Source: Cytophagales bacterium (GTDB lineage Bacteria > Bacteroidota > Bacteroidia > Cytophagales > Spirosomataceae). From it: a stretch of DNA of 64,000 nt. The notes under the pieces are model-generated. The model made no database searches, was not told where the DNA came from, and saw only the letters and a program-made list of their open reading frames with translations. Shown in pieces: positions 53,841 through 64,000 of the stretch (positions are counted from its first letter, which is position 1; every line of letters starts with the position of its first letter). Location of the stretch: the NCBI GenBank assembly GCA_013298125.1, contig JAAFJP010000010.1, forward strand, positions 109,310 through 173,309. The letters are read 5' to 3'. The position numbers and the translations under genes were made by a program.

Positions 53841-55079
53841 TTATTTCTGTTTTGCCACCTCCGCAACTTTATTCCAAACCCTAAACACATTTTTGCTACA
53901 AATTTTCTCAATCTCTTCCTCAGTATATCCTCTTTTCAACAATACAAAAATCAAATTTGGGATTTCTGAACAGTCTTTCAAACCCTCTGGTAGCGTTGGA
54001 CCAACACCATCAAAATCTGAACCTAAACCTACGTGATTGATTCCTGCAATTTTCTTTACATGGTCGATGTGGTCGGCTACTTTTTCGACAGTCGTCAGAG
54101 GTGTTGGGTGTACCTTTGTGTATTCGTCCTCGTATGCACGGGCTTGTGGAGAATCGGGCGTAAGATTATGCTCTTTTTGCCATGCTCTCAGATGTAACCG
54201 CTTGATTTCGTAGGTTTTATTTGAAGCCGAATCCAAGAACATCGAAGAATAATTTATCATAATTACGCCTCCTTTTTTAGCCATTTTGATAATCAAATCG
54301 TCGGGAGCATTCCGAATAAATCCAGGCGTAAACTTACGACAAGACGAATGTGAGGCTATGACGGGTGCTTTCGACAAGGCAACTACCTGTGCAAAAGTCT
54401 CATCTGAAATATGTGAACAATCTAACATTATCCCCAAACGATTCATTTCTCTGACCACCTGACGACCAATCGGACTCAGTCCTCGCCAAGTGTTGGTGGT
54501 ATCGTAAGAAGTATCACAAATAAAATTATCTTCGCCATGGCAAAGCGTGATATAACGAATGCCTCGCTCATAAAAATGCTTCAAATTTGCCAAATTACTT
54601 TCCACAGGCGAGCCATTTTCCATCCCCATCGGAAAGGAAATTAAGCCTTTTTTGAAGTTCTGAGTTACATCTTGCGGAGTTTTAGCCAAGGCAAATTTAT
54701 CGGGATATTGTTTCGTTAAATTTTCCACCAAATCAATTAAAGAATCTGCCAGAGCCTTTGAAAAGCCTTTTTTCTGTTGCAAATTGGCAGGTACATAAAT
54801 CGACATAAAAGGAGCTGAAAGACCACCTTTCTTTGCCCGAACATAATCAAAATCTCCGCCTTTGGTTTGTACAGAAACGTCCTCCATTTTACCATTTAAG
54901 CGATAAGGCAAATCCACGTGTCCATCCACGATGATGAATTTATGAGCTAATTCATTCGCTTTTTTACGGAGGGATTCATCAGAAATTTTAGCTTTTTGAG
55001 GCTTTGGTTTTGAGAGTGAAAAGCCTTCTGTATAAGAGAATAAAAGAAGGATGAGGATTAATTTTAGTTGATTTTTCAT
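53841..55079 (-). CDS. Membrane dipeptidase, peptidase M19 family
   Basis: From the ATG at 55079 (MKNQLKLILILLLFSYTEGF) the protein has 412 residues with an export signal; the longer frame adds 15. Zinc ligands are H and D in IIVDGHVDLPYRLNG near residue 52, the bridging Glu probably in FPMGMENGSPVES, and His residues in CSHISDETF and APVIASHSSCRKF near residue 235. The GIDHVGLGSDFDG-type region appears as INHVGLGSDFDGVG near residue 345. The family cleaves dipeptides, and other amides, in the periplasm. It is an isolated gene flanked by repeat words. Confidence 0.93.
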   Translation of the reverse strand: MKNQLKLILILLLFSYTEGFSLSKPKPQKAKISDESLRKKANELAHKFIIVDGHVDLPYRLNGKMEDVSVQTKGGDFDYVRAKKGGLSAPFMSIYVPANLQQKKGFSKALADSLIDLVENLTKQYPDKFALAKTPQDVTQNFKKGLISFPMGMENGSPVESNLANLKHFYERGIRYITLCHGEDNFICDTSYDTTNTWRGLSPIGRQVVREMNRLGIMLDCSHISDETFAQVVALSKAPVIASHSSCRKFTPGFIRNAPDDLIIKMAKKGGVIMINYSSMFLDSASNKTYEIKRLHLRAWQKEHNLTPDSPQARAYEDEYTKVHPTPLTTVEKVADHIDHVKKIAGINHVGLGSDFDGVGPTLPEGLKDCSEIPNLIFVLLKRGYTEEEIEKICSKNVFRVWNKVAEVAKQK

Positions 55080-55095
55080 GTTTAATAATATTGAA

Positions 55096-55194
55096 GTGGA
55101 CACAGAGTTACTCAAAGTTATCACAGAGTATCACAGAGTTTTTTAAAAAATACTTTGTGGTACTCCGTGAAAAACTCAGTGATTCTCTGTGACC
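55096..55194. repeat. Inverted CACAGAGTT word blocks
   Basis: GGACACAGAGTTACTCAAAG and TTATCACAGAGTATCACAGA (55098-55140) are the inverse of TTTGTGGTACTCCGTGAAAA and ACTCAGTGATTCTCTGTGAC (55154-55193). Between two divergent genes. Confidence 0.8.
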
Positions 55195-55274
55195 AAGACA
55201 TTTCGTTTTAAATGTCTATTCAATTTAACGAATTTATCGGTAATTTGCGAAACTAAAACAAACCATTTTTGTAG

Positions 55275-56201
55275 ATGAAAAAATATGTACTCCTTTCTGT
55301 GGGAGAATTATTAGTTGATATTATCGGAACGGATATTCAAGAAAGTATTTTACAGACCTCTACTTTTGAGCGTTTTCAAGGTGGAAGTCCTGCCAACATG
55401 GCGGCAAATATGGCTCGTTTAGGCATGAGTACCGCCATCGTATCGTGCGTAGGAAACGATAATTTAGGAATTTTCTTGAAAAATGAAGTTGCCAAAACAG
55501 GTATTGATGTTAGCCATGTAGCCACTGATGAATTTCAACCTACAAGTACCGTAATTGTATCCAGAACCAAAGGAACGCCTGATTTTATTGCTTACCGTAC
55601 GGCAGACCGCATGATTCAGTCGCATCATATTCCTGATAGTTTGTTGGCTGAATCAGCGATTTTCCATACCACTTGTTTCGCTCTGAGCCAAGAACCCGCC
55701 CAATCCGCTATTGTGGATGCTGCAAAACGAGCCAACAGTTTAGGCTGTCGGGTGAGTTTGGATGCCAATTATGCCATTCAAATTTGGGCTGATAGAAAAC
55801 AGGCTTGGGAAACCATTTCAGCCTATTGTTCACACGATGGATTGGTAAAATTGAGTGAAGACGATGCTGAGAGAATTTATGGCTACAAAGTTTCAGAAGA
55901 GCAAGTTATTAAAGATTTTCATGCGATGGGGGCAGATTTAGTTTGCTTCACCAAAGGCGGAGATGGTTCAACGATTTCTTACGAAAAAGGCTCTAAACAG
56001 ATTCATTTGGGCGTAAAACCCATTGAAGTTATTGATGCTACAGGGGCAGGAGATGCTTTTTGGGCAGGTTTTTTAACGGCTTTTTCAGAAGGAAAATCTA
56101 TCGAAATTTGTGCGAATGCAGGTGGGAATTTAGCGGCTTTGAAATTAGTTACGAAAGGACCTTTGCCAGCGGTGGTGGATAAGTCGGTTTTGTATCTGTA
56201 A
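55275..56201 (+). CDS. PfkB-family carbohydrate kinase, fructokinase-like
   Basis: The 308-residue protein is a ribokinase-fold kinase. Substrate motif GGSPANMAANMARLG near residue 36 and the C-terminal anion-hole/catalytic motif DATGAGDAFWAGFLTAF near residue 255 (catalytic Asp) are clear. The sequence pattern, with the GGSPANxA start, is that of fructokinases and 2-keto-3-deoxygluconate kinases of the family. It phosphorylates a sugar at a terminal hydroxyl using ATP. The gene is alone between repeat blocks, so the substrate cannot be inferred from context. Confidence 0.9.
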   Translation: MKKYVLLSVGELLVDIIGTDIQESILQTSTFERFQGGSPANMAANMARLGMSTAIVSCVGNDNLGIFLKNEVAKTGIDVSHVATDEFQPTSTVIVSRTKGTPDFIAYRTADRMIQSHHIPDSLLAESAIFHTTCFALSQEPAQSAIVDAAKRANSLGCRVSLDANYAIQIWADRKQAWETISAYCSHDGLVKLSEDDAERIYGYKVSEEQVIKDFHAMGADLVCFTKGGDGSTISYEKGSKQIHLGVKPIEVIDATGAGDAFWAGFLTAFSEGKSIEICANAGGNLAALKLVTKGPLPAVVDKSVLYL

Positions 56202-56232
56202 GTGAATTGTTCTAATTGATGTAAAACGAAGG

Positions 56233-56248
56233 TTGGGTCAAAACCCAA
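56233..56248. repeat. GGGT-CAAA-ACCC small hairpin
   Basis: TTGGGT (56233-56238) and ACCCAA (56243-56248) with loop CAAA. It resembles the GGGTTTTGAACCC cores at 46658 and 63128 read on the other strand. Confidence 0.45.
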
Positions 56249-56286
56249 AATCGTTTTCAATTTTCCTCTAAAATTAATGAGCGGTG

Positions 56287-56366
56287 AACTTCCCGAAAGT
56301 TTTTTCTACTTTCGGAAGTTGATGCTGGAAGAACTTCCCGAAAGTAAAAAGAACTTTCGGGAAGTT
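56287..56366. repeat. ACTTCCCGAAAGT hairpins, locus 4 (two in tandem)
   Basis: AACTTCCCGAAAGT (56287-56300) pairs with ACTTTCGGAAGTT (56308-56320, one G deleted). AACTTCCCGAAAGT (56332-56345) pairs with ACTTTCGGGAAGTT (56353-56366). They lie between the convergent kinase and katG genes. Confidence 0.95.
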
Positions 56367-56431
56367 AAAAGACTTAATTAAAGATGTATTGAATGATGAA
56401 AACTAAGTCCATTCACCATTCAATCAATAAA

Positions 56432-58741
<2,310 letters not shown>

Positions 58742-58743
58742 TC

Positions 58744-58781
58744 AAATCAATAATTTTTATGATTTAATAGATTTTATCTAT
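58744..58781. promoter_or_regulatory. OxyR-type operator in the katG-oxyR promoter region
   Basis: ATAGATTTTATCTAT (58767-58781) fits the E. coli OxyR consensus unit ATAGntnnnanCTAT at every defined position and is a T-N11-A LysR motif. A second palindrome, AAATCA with TGATTT (58744-58765), lies about 20 bases away, near one helical-turn pair spacing, and could be the other half of a tetramer site. It sits between the katG start (58669) and oxyR start (58863). Confidence 0.65.
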
Positions 58782-58862
58782 CTTTATACTATTTCTTTTA
58801 TCAAGTTCTTTCTAAATTGAGTTTTGTTACATCTCAATCATAGACTTGTAAAGTATAAAACT

Positions 58863-59798
58863 ATGACAATCACACAATTAGAATATATCATTGCCGTCGA
58901 TACTTTTCGGCATTTTGCGGATGCAGCCGAAAATTGTTGTATCACTCAACCAACTTTGAGTATGCAAATCCAAAAATTGGAGGAAGAGTTAGAAGTGAAA
59001 ATTTTTGACCGAAGTAAACAACCCGTAATTCCTACTGAGATTGGCGAAGAAATTATCGCTCAGTCGAGGGTGATTTTGAAGGAATCTAAAAGGATAAAAG
59101 AAATAATTACGACTAAGAAAGATGAAAAATCAGGAGAGTTACGGTTGGGTATTATTCCAACATTAGCCCCATATTTATTACCTCTTTTTCTTCAAAATTT
59201 TCTTAAAAAATACCCCTTGGTGAAGGTGAAAATCACGGAATTGACGACGGATGATTTATTAGAAAAACTAAAAAAAAATCAGATTGATGTTGGTTTACTT
59301 ATTACGCCAACGAATGATGAGAATATCAATGAATATCCACTTTTTTATGAGGAATTCGTGGTTTACACCTCAAAAACAAACAAAATCTATAAAAAGAATT
59401 ATGTATTGGCAGAAGATATTGATATAAATTCTCTTTGGCTTTTGGAAGAAGGACATTGTTTTCGTTCGCAAATTATGAATATTTGTGAGCTAAGAAAAGC
59501 AAGCATAAGTGAGATAAATTGTGAATATGAAGCGGGTAGTATTGAAACGTTAAAAAAGATTGTTCAGACCAATAACGGCATGACTATTTTACCCGAATTA
59601 GCAACCCATGATTTGACGATTGAACAACTAAAAATGGTACGTCGTTTTAAGTCCCCTGCACCCGTGAGGGAGGTAAGTTTAGTGACACATAGAAGCTATT
59701 TGAAAAAGCAAATAATTGACTTACTGAATGAAGAAATTTTGTCAGTTATTCCCGATGAAATGAAAAAGATTAAACGGAAGGTAATAATTGATATTTAG
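58863..59798 (+). CDS. oxyR: Hydrogen-peroxide-responsive LysR-type regulator OxyR
   Basis: From the ATG at 58863 the protein has 311 residues; a TTG 13 codons upstream is unlikely. The LysR HTH is MTITQLEYIIAVDTFRHFAD and CCITQPTLSMQIQKLEEELE. The redox cysteines are at residues 199 and 208 (EGHCFRSQIMNIC), exactly the positions and spacing of E. coli OxyR (C199, C208 in HCLRDQAMGFC). Oxidation forms the disulfide and activates katG. The divergent position beside katG and the operator between them complete the picture. Confidence 0.96.
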   Translation: MTITQLEYIIAVDTFRHFADAAENCCITQPTLSMQIQKLEEELEVKIFDRSKQPVIPTEIGEEIIAQSRVILKESKRIKEIITTKKDEKSGELRLGIIPTLAPYLLPLFLQNFLKKYPLVKVKITELTTDDLLEKLKKNQIDVGLLITPTNDENINEYPLFYEEFVVYTSKTNKIYKKNYVLAEDIDINSLWLLEEGHCFRSQIMNICELRKASISEINCEYEAGSIETLKKIVQTNNGMTILPELATHDLTIEQLKMVRRFKSPAPVREVSLVTHRSYLKKQIIDLLNEEILSVIPDEMKKIKRKVIIDI

Positions 59799-59920
59799 AG
59801 AAATTGTAGATAGTTGAATTATAAAGATTTTGTATATTAAGAAATCATTTTAGGTCAACTCAGACCATGAGTAGAATTTGGCATTTATTTCTTTAAATTT
59901 GGATATAAACTTTCCAAAAA

Positions 59921-60850
59921 ATGTACGCAAAAAGACGACAATTCCTCAACTCTTTGGCTGTGATTTCAGCATCTCCCTTATTCACCTCTTTCAAAAATAA
60001 GGATAAAAAATCGTTTAATTTTCCCATTGCTTGCAATGCCTATAATTGGAAGACATTTTATGACAGACAGAACAAAAAATGGGGTGAAGATTTGGATAAA
60101 TGTTTAGCTGATTTAGCCCAGACAGGGATTACAGCCTATGAACCTGGACTGGAAAGTGCGGAAGAAGTAAGAAAATTAGCTCCTTTTTTGAAGAAATATA
60201 ATCTCACAATGCCTTCCATCTACGTCAATTCTGTACTGCATAAAGCCGAAGATGCGGAGAAATCTATTGCAACGGTTTTGTCAATTGCCGATGAAGTGGT
60301 TAAGTTGGGAACAAAAATCGTGGTGACCAATCCAAGTCCAATCAAATGGGGAGGACCAGAATTAAAAAACGATGCTGAGTTATCTGTACAAGCCAAAAGT
60401 ATGGAAAAATTGGGCATAGAATTAAAGAAAAAAGGACTCACACTTGCTTACCATACACACGATGTGGAACTACGGGCGGGGGCAAGGGAATTTCATCACA
60501 TTCTACAAAACACCTCACCCGAAAATGTCTCGTTTTGTTTTGATACGCACTGGGTTTATCGTGGTTCGTCCGATTCTCAAAATGCTGTTTTTGATGTGTT
60601 GAAAATGTATGGTAATCGGATAGTAGAACTACATATTCGCCAGTCAGTTGATGGTGTTTGGTCAGAGACATTTGGAGCGGGAGACATTGATTATCAGCGG
60701 TTTGCGAATGAATTAAAGGCAATGAAACTCCGTCCGCATTTAGTGATTGAGCAATGTGTTGAAGCTAAAACACCTAATACGATGGATGGTAAACAGGCTC
60801 ATATCAAAGATTTAGCCATGATTAAGGAAATCTTCAAACCGATTTTGTGA
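59921..60850 (+). CDS. TIM-barrel sugar isomerase/epimerase, Tat-type leader
   Basis: The 309-residue protein begins with MYAKRRQFLNSLAVISASPL, a twin-arginine-like leader. The TIM barrel of the xylose isomerase-like family follows (NFPIACNAYNWKTFY; LGTKIVVTNPSPIKW; LTLAYHTHDVELR; VSFCFDTHWVYRG; IVELHIRQSVDG; PHLVIEQCVEA), with metal ligands candidates in HTHDVE, FDTHW, ELHIR and VIEQ. The fold is shared by IolE and IolH-like dehydratases and 3-keto-sugar epimerases. The next gene overlaps the stop by one base (TGATG), suggesting co-translation, though the two look unrelated in function. Upstream TAAATTTG (59894-59901) fits the -7 consensus. Confidence 0.82.
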   Translation: MYAKRRQFLNSLAVISASPLFTSFKNKDKKSFNFPIACNAYNWKTFYDRQNKKWGEDLDKCLADLAQTGITAYEPGLESAEEVRKLAPFLKKYNLTMPSIYVNSVLHKAEDAEKSIATVLSIADEVVKLGTKIVVTNPSPIKWGGPELKNDAELSVQAKSMEKLGIELKKKGLTLAYHTHDVELRAGAREFHHILQNTSPENVSFCFDTHWVYRGSSDSQNAVFDVLKMYGNRIVELHIRQSVDGVWSETFGAGDIDYQRFANELKAMKLRPHLVIEQCVEAKTPNTMDGKQAHIKDLAMIKEIFKPIL

Positions 60851-61440
60851 TGGAATACAAAGGAGTAAAAACTTTTTATGCAGCAAATAAAACTGCATTC
60901 AGGGATTGGCTCATCGAGAATCATCAAAACGAGTCAAAATTGTGGTTGATTATTTATAAAAAAGATAGTGGTACTCCAAGCGTTACCTACGACCAAGCCG
61001 TGGACGAAGCCCTCTGTTTTGGTTGGGTCGATAGTTCAATTAACAAACGTGACGATGAAAGTTTTTACCAATATTTTGCCCAAAGAAATCCCAAAAGCAA
61101 TTGGAGTAGAGTTAATAAATTGAAGGTTGAAAAACTAATGGCAGAAGGTTTGATGTCAGCATCAGGCTTGAAAATGATTGAATTAGCCAAACAAACAGGC
61201 ACTTGGACAGCACTTGACGATGTAGAAAATCTTATCTCACCACCCGATTTGCAAGAAGCCTTAGACCAAAATACTCTGGCAAAAGAGTATTTCGATTTAT
61301 TCCCTCGCTCAGTAAAAAGGGGCATTTTAGAATGGTTAATGAATGCTAAACAACCCGAAACTCGCCTGAAAAGAATTACCGAAATTGTAAGTAAAGCCGA
61401 ACAAAACGAACGGGCAAATCAATATGTAAAGAAGGTTTAG
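60850..61440 (+). CDS. YdeI/OmpD-associated family protein
   Basis: The ATG at 60850 overlaps the previous TGA (TGATG); a GTG one codon upstream is also possible. About 196 residues. It matches the YdeI-like family (bacteriocin-protection/OmpD-associated): KTFYAANKTAFRDWLIENHQ at the start, CFGWVDSSINKRDDESFYQY near residue 55, PKSNWSRVNKLKVEKLMAEG near residue 80 and the end RLKRITEIVSKAEQNER. The family has no clear biochemical activity. It is common in soil and aquatic Bacteroidota. Confidence 0.88.
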   Translation: MEYKGVKTFYAANKTAFRDWLIENHQNESKLWLIIYKKDSGTPSVTYDQAVDEALCFGWVDSSINKRDDESFYQYFAQRNPKSNWSRVNKLKVEKLMAEGLMSASGLKMIELAKQTGTWTALDDVENLISPPDLQEALDQNTLAKEYFDLFPRSVKRGILEWLMNAKQPETRLKRITEIVSKAEQNERANQYVKKV

Positions 61441-61461
61441 TCATTAAAATAAAAAGTAATC

Positions 61462-61602
61462 ATATACTTATTAATGCAAAACCTCACCCCCAGCCCCTCT
61501 CCCGTGAAGAGGGGAGAAAAATGGACGAATGCTCCCCTCTCCACGGGAGAGGGGCCGGGGGTGAGGTTTTGAGAGACTTGCATCAACAAGTATATTGTTC
61601 CG
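61462..61602. repeat. Inverted CCTCACCCCC/CCCCTCTCCC repeat
   Basis: AAAACCTCACCCCCAGCCCC (61481-61500) is the inverse of GGGGCCGGGGGTGAGGTTTT (61551-61570, one mismatch). Inner arms CCCCTCTCCCGTGAAGAGGG and CCCTCTCCACGGGAGAGGGG make further stems. Outer arms ATATACTTATTAATGCAA and the inverse of TTGCATCAACAAGTATAT extend it to about 140 bases. CCTCACCCCC words of this kind are known as dispersed repeats in diverse bacteria. Confidence 0.9.
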
Positions 61603-61642
61603 AAATAAAAAATGATTATTTTTGAGGAAATATCCTTACAAA

Positions 61643-63079
61643 ATGCCAACAGAACAAGCCACTCCCTCTTTTTTACTTCGTCAAAAATTCCCTTTTGAAC
61701 CTACCACAGGACAGATAGAATTATTCCAAAAAATGGATGATTACATGACCAATCAAGATGATTTTGGTCCACTCTGTTTTTTGTTGAAGGGATATGCAGG
61801 TACAGGTAAAACAACTGTCATTAGCTCTATAATTAAGGTATTACCCAAATTTGGACTAAAATCAGTCCTACTCGCTCCCACAGGGCGTGCGGCGAAGGTG
61901 ATGAGTAATTATTCTAAGAAAAAAGCCTTAACCATTCATAAAAAAATATACCGTCAAGTTGCCAATGCCTTCACGGGTAACCTCGAATTCCAACGTCAAA
62001 ATAACTACGCAACCAACACCGTATTTATCATAGATGAAGCCTCCATGATTTCTGACGATGCCGAATTTGGCTCTGCGGGTTTATTGACAGATTTAATGGA
62101 ATTTGTTTTTACGAATCCAGAAACCGATTATAACGGAAACAAGATTATTTTTGTTGGAGATACCGCCCAATTACCTCCTGTGGGCAAATTAAATTCCCCA
62201 GCCTTAGAAAAAACCTATCTCGAAGGACAGTTTCATATTGGCGTTTTAGAACAAGAACTCACCGACGTAATGCGTCAGGATGCTGATTCGGGTATTTTAT
62301 TGAATGCTACCAAACTCCGTAATTTACTGAAAGACAAAGAACCCAAAATCAGTTTTACGACAAAGGGCTACCGTGATTTTTTTAAAATGACGGGTGAAAA
62401 ATTGGAAGACGGATTAAATTATGCCTACCGAAAATTTGACCGTGAGAATACTATCATTCTGACACGTTCCAACAAAACTGCTGTACAATACAATCGATAC
62501 ATCCGTCAAAGAATCTTTGGACAAGAGGACGAATTGGCAGCGAGTGATTTATTGATGATTGTCCGAAATAATTACCATTGGTTAGGTGAAGATTCTCCCG
62601 CTGGATTTTTAGCAAATGGCGACTTTGTGGAAGTAATGAAAATCAGAGGAATTGAAGAAATGCACGGGTTTAGATTTGCTACCTTGACCCTACGTTTATT
62701 AGACTACGACGAACACCCTCACATCGAGGCAAAAGTATTGATGGATACGCTTTATTCAAACACGCCCGCCATGTCCAAAGATGAAAATAAAGCTCTTTAC
62801 GAATCAGTAGCTGCGGATTATGCCCACATCGTCAATAAAAAAGAGCGTAATGAAGAAATCAGAAAAGATAAATACCTCAATGCCCTGCAAGTAAAATTTG
62901 CTTACGCCTTGACCTGTCACAAATCGCAAGGCGGGCAATGGAATGCTGTTTTTATTGAACAAGGCTATCTAACGGATGAATTGATTAACGAAGATTTCAT
63001 TCGTTGGCTTTACACTGCTGTTACCCGTGCAACAAACGAAGTATTTTTATTGAATTTTCATAATGAGTTTTTTGACTGA
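61643..63079 (+). CDS. RecD/Dda-like superfamily 1 DNA helicase
   Basis: From the ATG at 61643 (MPTEQATPSFLLRQKFPFEP) the protein has 478 residues; a TTG seven codons upstream is less likely. Walker A is LLKGYAGTGKTTVISSI near residue 50, Walker B VFIIDEASMISDD near residue 125, then motif III-like KIIFVGDTAQLPPVG near residue 172. The UvrD_C_2-type end ALTCHKSQGGQWNAVFI near residue 430 completes the SF1B set. There is no N-terminal domain as in RecD2, so it is nearer to phage Dda or Pif1-like forms. It probably unwinds DNA during repair or recombination. Confidence 0.9.
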   Translation: MPTEQATPSFLLRQKFPFEPTTGQIELFQKMDDYMTNQDDFGPLCFLLKGYAGTGKTTVISSIIKVLPKFGLKSVLLAPTGRAAKVMSNYSKKKALTIHKKIYRQVANAFTGNLEFQRQNNYATNTVFIIDEASMISDDAEFGSAGLLTDLMEFVFTNPETDYNGNKIIFVGDTAQLPPVGKLNSPALEKTYLEGQFHIGVLEQELTDVMRQDADSGILLNATKLRNLLKDKEPKISFTTKGYRDFFKMTGEKLEDGLNYAYRKFDRENTIILTRSNKTAVQYNRYIRQRIFGQEDELAASDLLMIVRNNYHWLGEDSPAGFLANGDFVEVMKIRGIEEMHGFRFATLTLRLLDYDEHPHIEAKVLMDTLYSNTPAMSKDENKALYESVAADYAHIVNKKERNEEIRKDKYLNALQVKFAYALTCHKSQGGQWNAVFIEQGYLTDELINEDFIRWLYTAVTRATNEVFLLNFHNEFFD

Positions 63080-63120
63080 GATTTCTTTGATTTAGTCGAA
63101 AATTAAATTACAAAAGCAAC

Positions 63121-63147
63121 GCAGGCTGGGTTCAAAACCCAGCCTGC
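63121..63147. terminator. GC-rich hairpin terminator with GGGTTTTGAACCC core
   Basis: GCAGGCTGGGTT (63121-63132) and AACCCAGCCTGC (63136-63147) are perfect 12-bp arms with a 3-base loop, between the convergent helicase and Nudix genes. The reverse complement has the same GGGTTTTGAACCC core as the hairpin at 46650-46680. Confidence 0.8.
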
Positions 63148-63173
63148 ATTTAAGTGCACTATATTAACTATAC

Positions 63174-63848
63174 CTATTGTTGATAAAACTTCTTCAAAAC
63201 ATACCGAATAGACGAATAAGAGTTTATCAGGGCTGATTTTACTTTTTCTTTCCCCATCCATTCCAATTTTTCAATATCCTCTTCTTCTTGTGGAGTCATT
63301 TTAGAATCATCCACCAAATCCATCGAATACCATTTTGTCTGTTTTAAAATATCTTCATTTTTGTAGGTATAAGTATGAAAGGTCGTACAGATTTTTTCTC
63401 CCAATTTTGCCTTAACACCACATTCTTCTTCCACTTCTCTTATCGCCGCAATTCTCGAAGACTCCCCTTTATCTAATTTGCCTTTGGGCAAGTCCCATTT
63501 TTTCAAGCGGTACATCATCAGAATTTGCCCAAATTCATTCTGCACAACTCCACCCGCCGCTTTCAAAACTTTGTATTGTTGTTTAATCAACTCTTCAAGA
63601 AATTCTTTATCATTAGAAATTAATGTAATAGATTGTAAATGAGGAAGTTCCTCCGTTTTGATAATGGAGAAAAGGCGAATAATGGTAGGAGGCAAAACAT
63701 TGATAATCATCACATGACCTACCAAGTTTCGAGATACCACTGCGTCCAATTTAGCATCAATTAAATGGTCAAACTCAGTTGTAGAAAAAGTTTGAGCTTT
63801 TTTGTGTCCAATTATTTTGATGATAAACTCATTGATAAAAATAATCAT
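63174..63848 (-). CDS. Nudix hydrolase
   Basis: The 224-residue protein has an uncharacterised N-terminal part (about residues 1-95) and a C-terminal Nudix domain. The Nudix box is GKLDKGESSRIAAIREVEEE followed by CGV (residues about 123-145), matching Gx5Ex7REUxEExGU. The preceding segment AAGGVVQNEFGQILMMYRLK fits the usual strand. The N-terminal half is unlike standard Nudix proteins and may provide substrate specificity. It probably hydrolyses a nucleoside diphosphate derivative. The start MIIFINEFIIKIIGHKKAQT is the only ATG near the frame beginning. Confidence 0.9.
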   Translation of the reverse strand: MIIFINEFIIKIIGHKKAQTFSTTEFDHLIDAKLDAVVSRNLVGHVMIINVLPPTIIRLFSIIKTEELPHLQSITLISNDKEFLEELIKQQYKVLKAAGGVVQNEFGQILMMYRLKKWDLPKGKLDKGESSRIAAIREVEEECGVKAKLGEKICTTFHTYTYKNEDILKQTKWYSMDLVDDSKMTPQEEEDIEKLEWMGKEKVKSALINSYSSIRYVLKKFYQQ

Positions 63849-64000
63849 ATTCCAGTGGTAAGTAAATGTTTCGTAAGAAAATGTTTAAAAATTATATTTG
63901 GTAAAATTCAGTTTCTATTTAATATTATTTGGCAATTGGTTAGTAATATCCATGCTTCGGCAGAATTTGTTGTTTTTTCATAGTCTTTTGCGTGCCTTCG
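63849..64000. other. Right-hand end of the window
   Basis: AT-rich DNA upstream of the Nudix gene. No gene start is supported. The last bases may belong to another repeat word or gene continuing outside. Confidence 0.3.

Noticed and set aside
61462..61602. CRISPR- or phage-attachment-like role of the GC-rich inverted repeat
   Set aside because: No integrase or tRNA is near, and it has the form of dispersed CCTCACCCCC repeats.

Overview
The window is AT-rich bacterial DNA that reads as a chromosomal segment of a Bacteroidota, most likely order Cytophagales (Spirosomataceae-like). The evidence is a SusC/SusD pair, a Bacteroidota-type omega subunit and BamD, proliferated PD-(D/E)XK 'transposase'-type genes, few Shine-Dalgarno sequences, and several promoters fitting the Bacteroidota -7 element TAnnTTTG. 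The lineage is inferred from gene content, not from a marker phylogeny. I found no rRNA, tRNA, CRISPR array, prophage or complete insertion sequence.

Layout. 1-2.6 kb: tail of a PIN-domain protein and a Tat-exported molybdenum hydroxylase large subunit (IorB type) with no small subunit nearby. 2.66-3.5 kb: an Rpn-type nuclease. 3.8-9.8 kb: a WGR-domain protein and a SWIM zinc-finger protein with an AT-rich orphan gene between them, then an unannotated 53-aa gene. 10-11.4 kb: an ECF sigma factor and a membrane-anchored TPR partner. 11.5-16.3 kb: a TIM-barrel sugar isomerase, a Cro/CI-type regulator divergent from an 88-aa orphan, a Gfo/Idh/MocA oxidoreductase and an MFS transporter. 16.9-20.3 kb: a large hybrid histidine kinase. 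20.5-26.1 kb: rsmA, an AAA-ATPase-like/PD-(D/E)XK protein, and a tightly overlapping mgtE-dtd-orf-mazG operon.

26.2-37.9 kb is a coherent gluconate locus: a gluconokinase and an AraC regulator on the minus strand, facing susC, susD, gnd (6-phosphogluconate dehydrogenase), a second gluconokinase and gntP on the plus strand. Together they could import a sugar acid across both membranes, phosphorylate it and feed ribulose-5-phosphate into the pentose phosphate pathway. 38-46.5 kb: lipoprotein, PhnP-like hydrolase, single-domain response regulator, TlpA-like protein, queG, ftsH, rsfS and birA. 46.6-51.4 kb: an unannotated 38-aa membrane peptide, an acyl-CoA synthetase, an M48 protease, bamD and rpoZ. 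51.5-63.8 kb: Tat-type Gfo/Idh oxidoreductase, another PD-(D/E)XK gene, an M19 dipeptidase, a PfkB kinase, divergent katG/oxyR with a recognisable OxyR-like operator, a TIM-barrel sugar isomerase, a YdeI-like protein, a RecD/Dda-like helicase and a Nudix hydrolase.

The most unusual feature is in the intergenic DNA. Many gaps are filled by imperfect short-word repeats arranged as inverted pairs, so that the whole gap could fold into one long hairpin. Different gaps use different words, and some words recur at distant loci. One family, ACTTCCCGAAAGT paired with its complement, occurs as six hairpins at four loci. These structures are the best candidate for something poorly described in this window.
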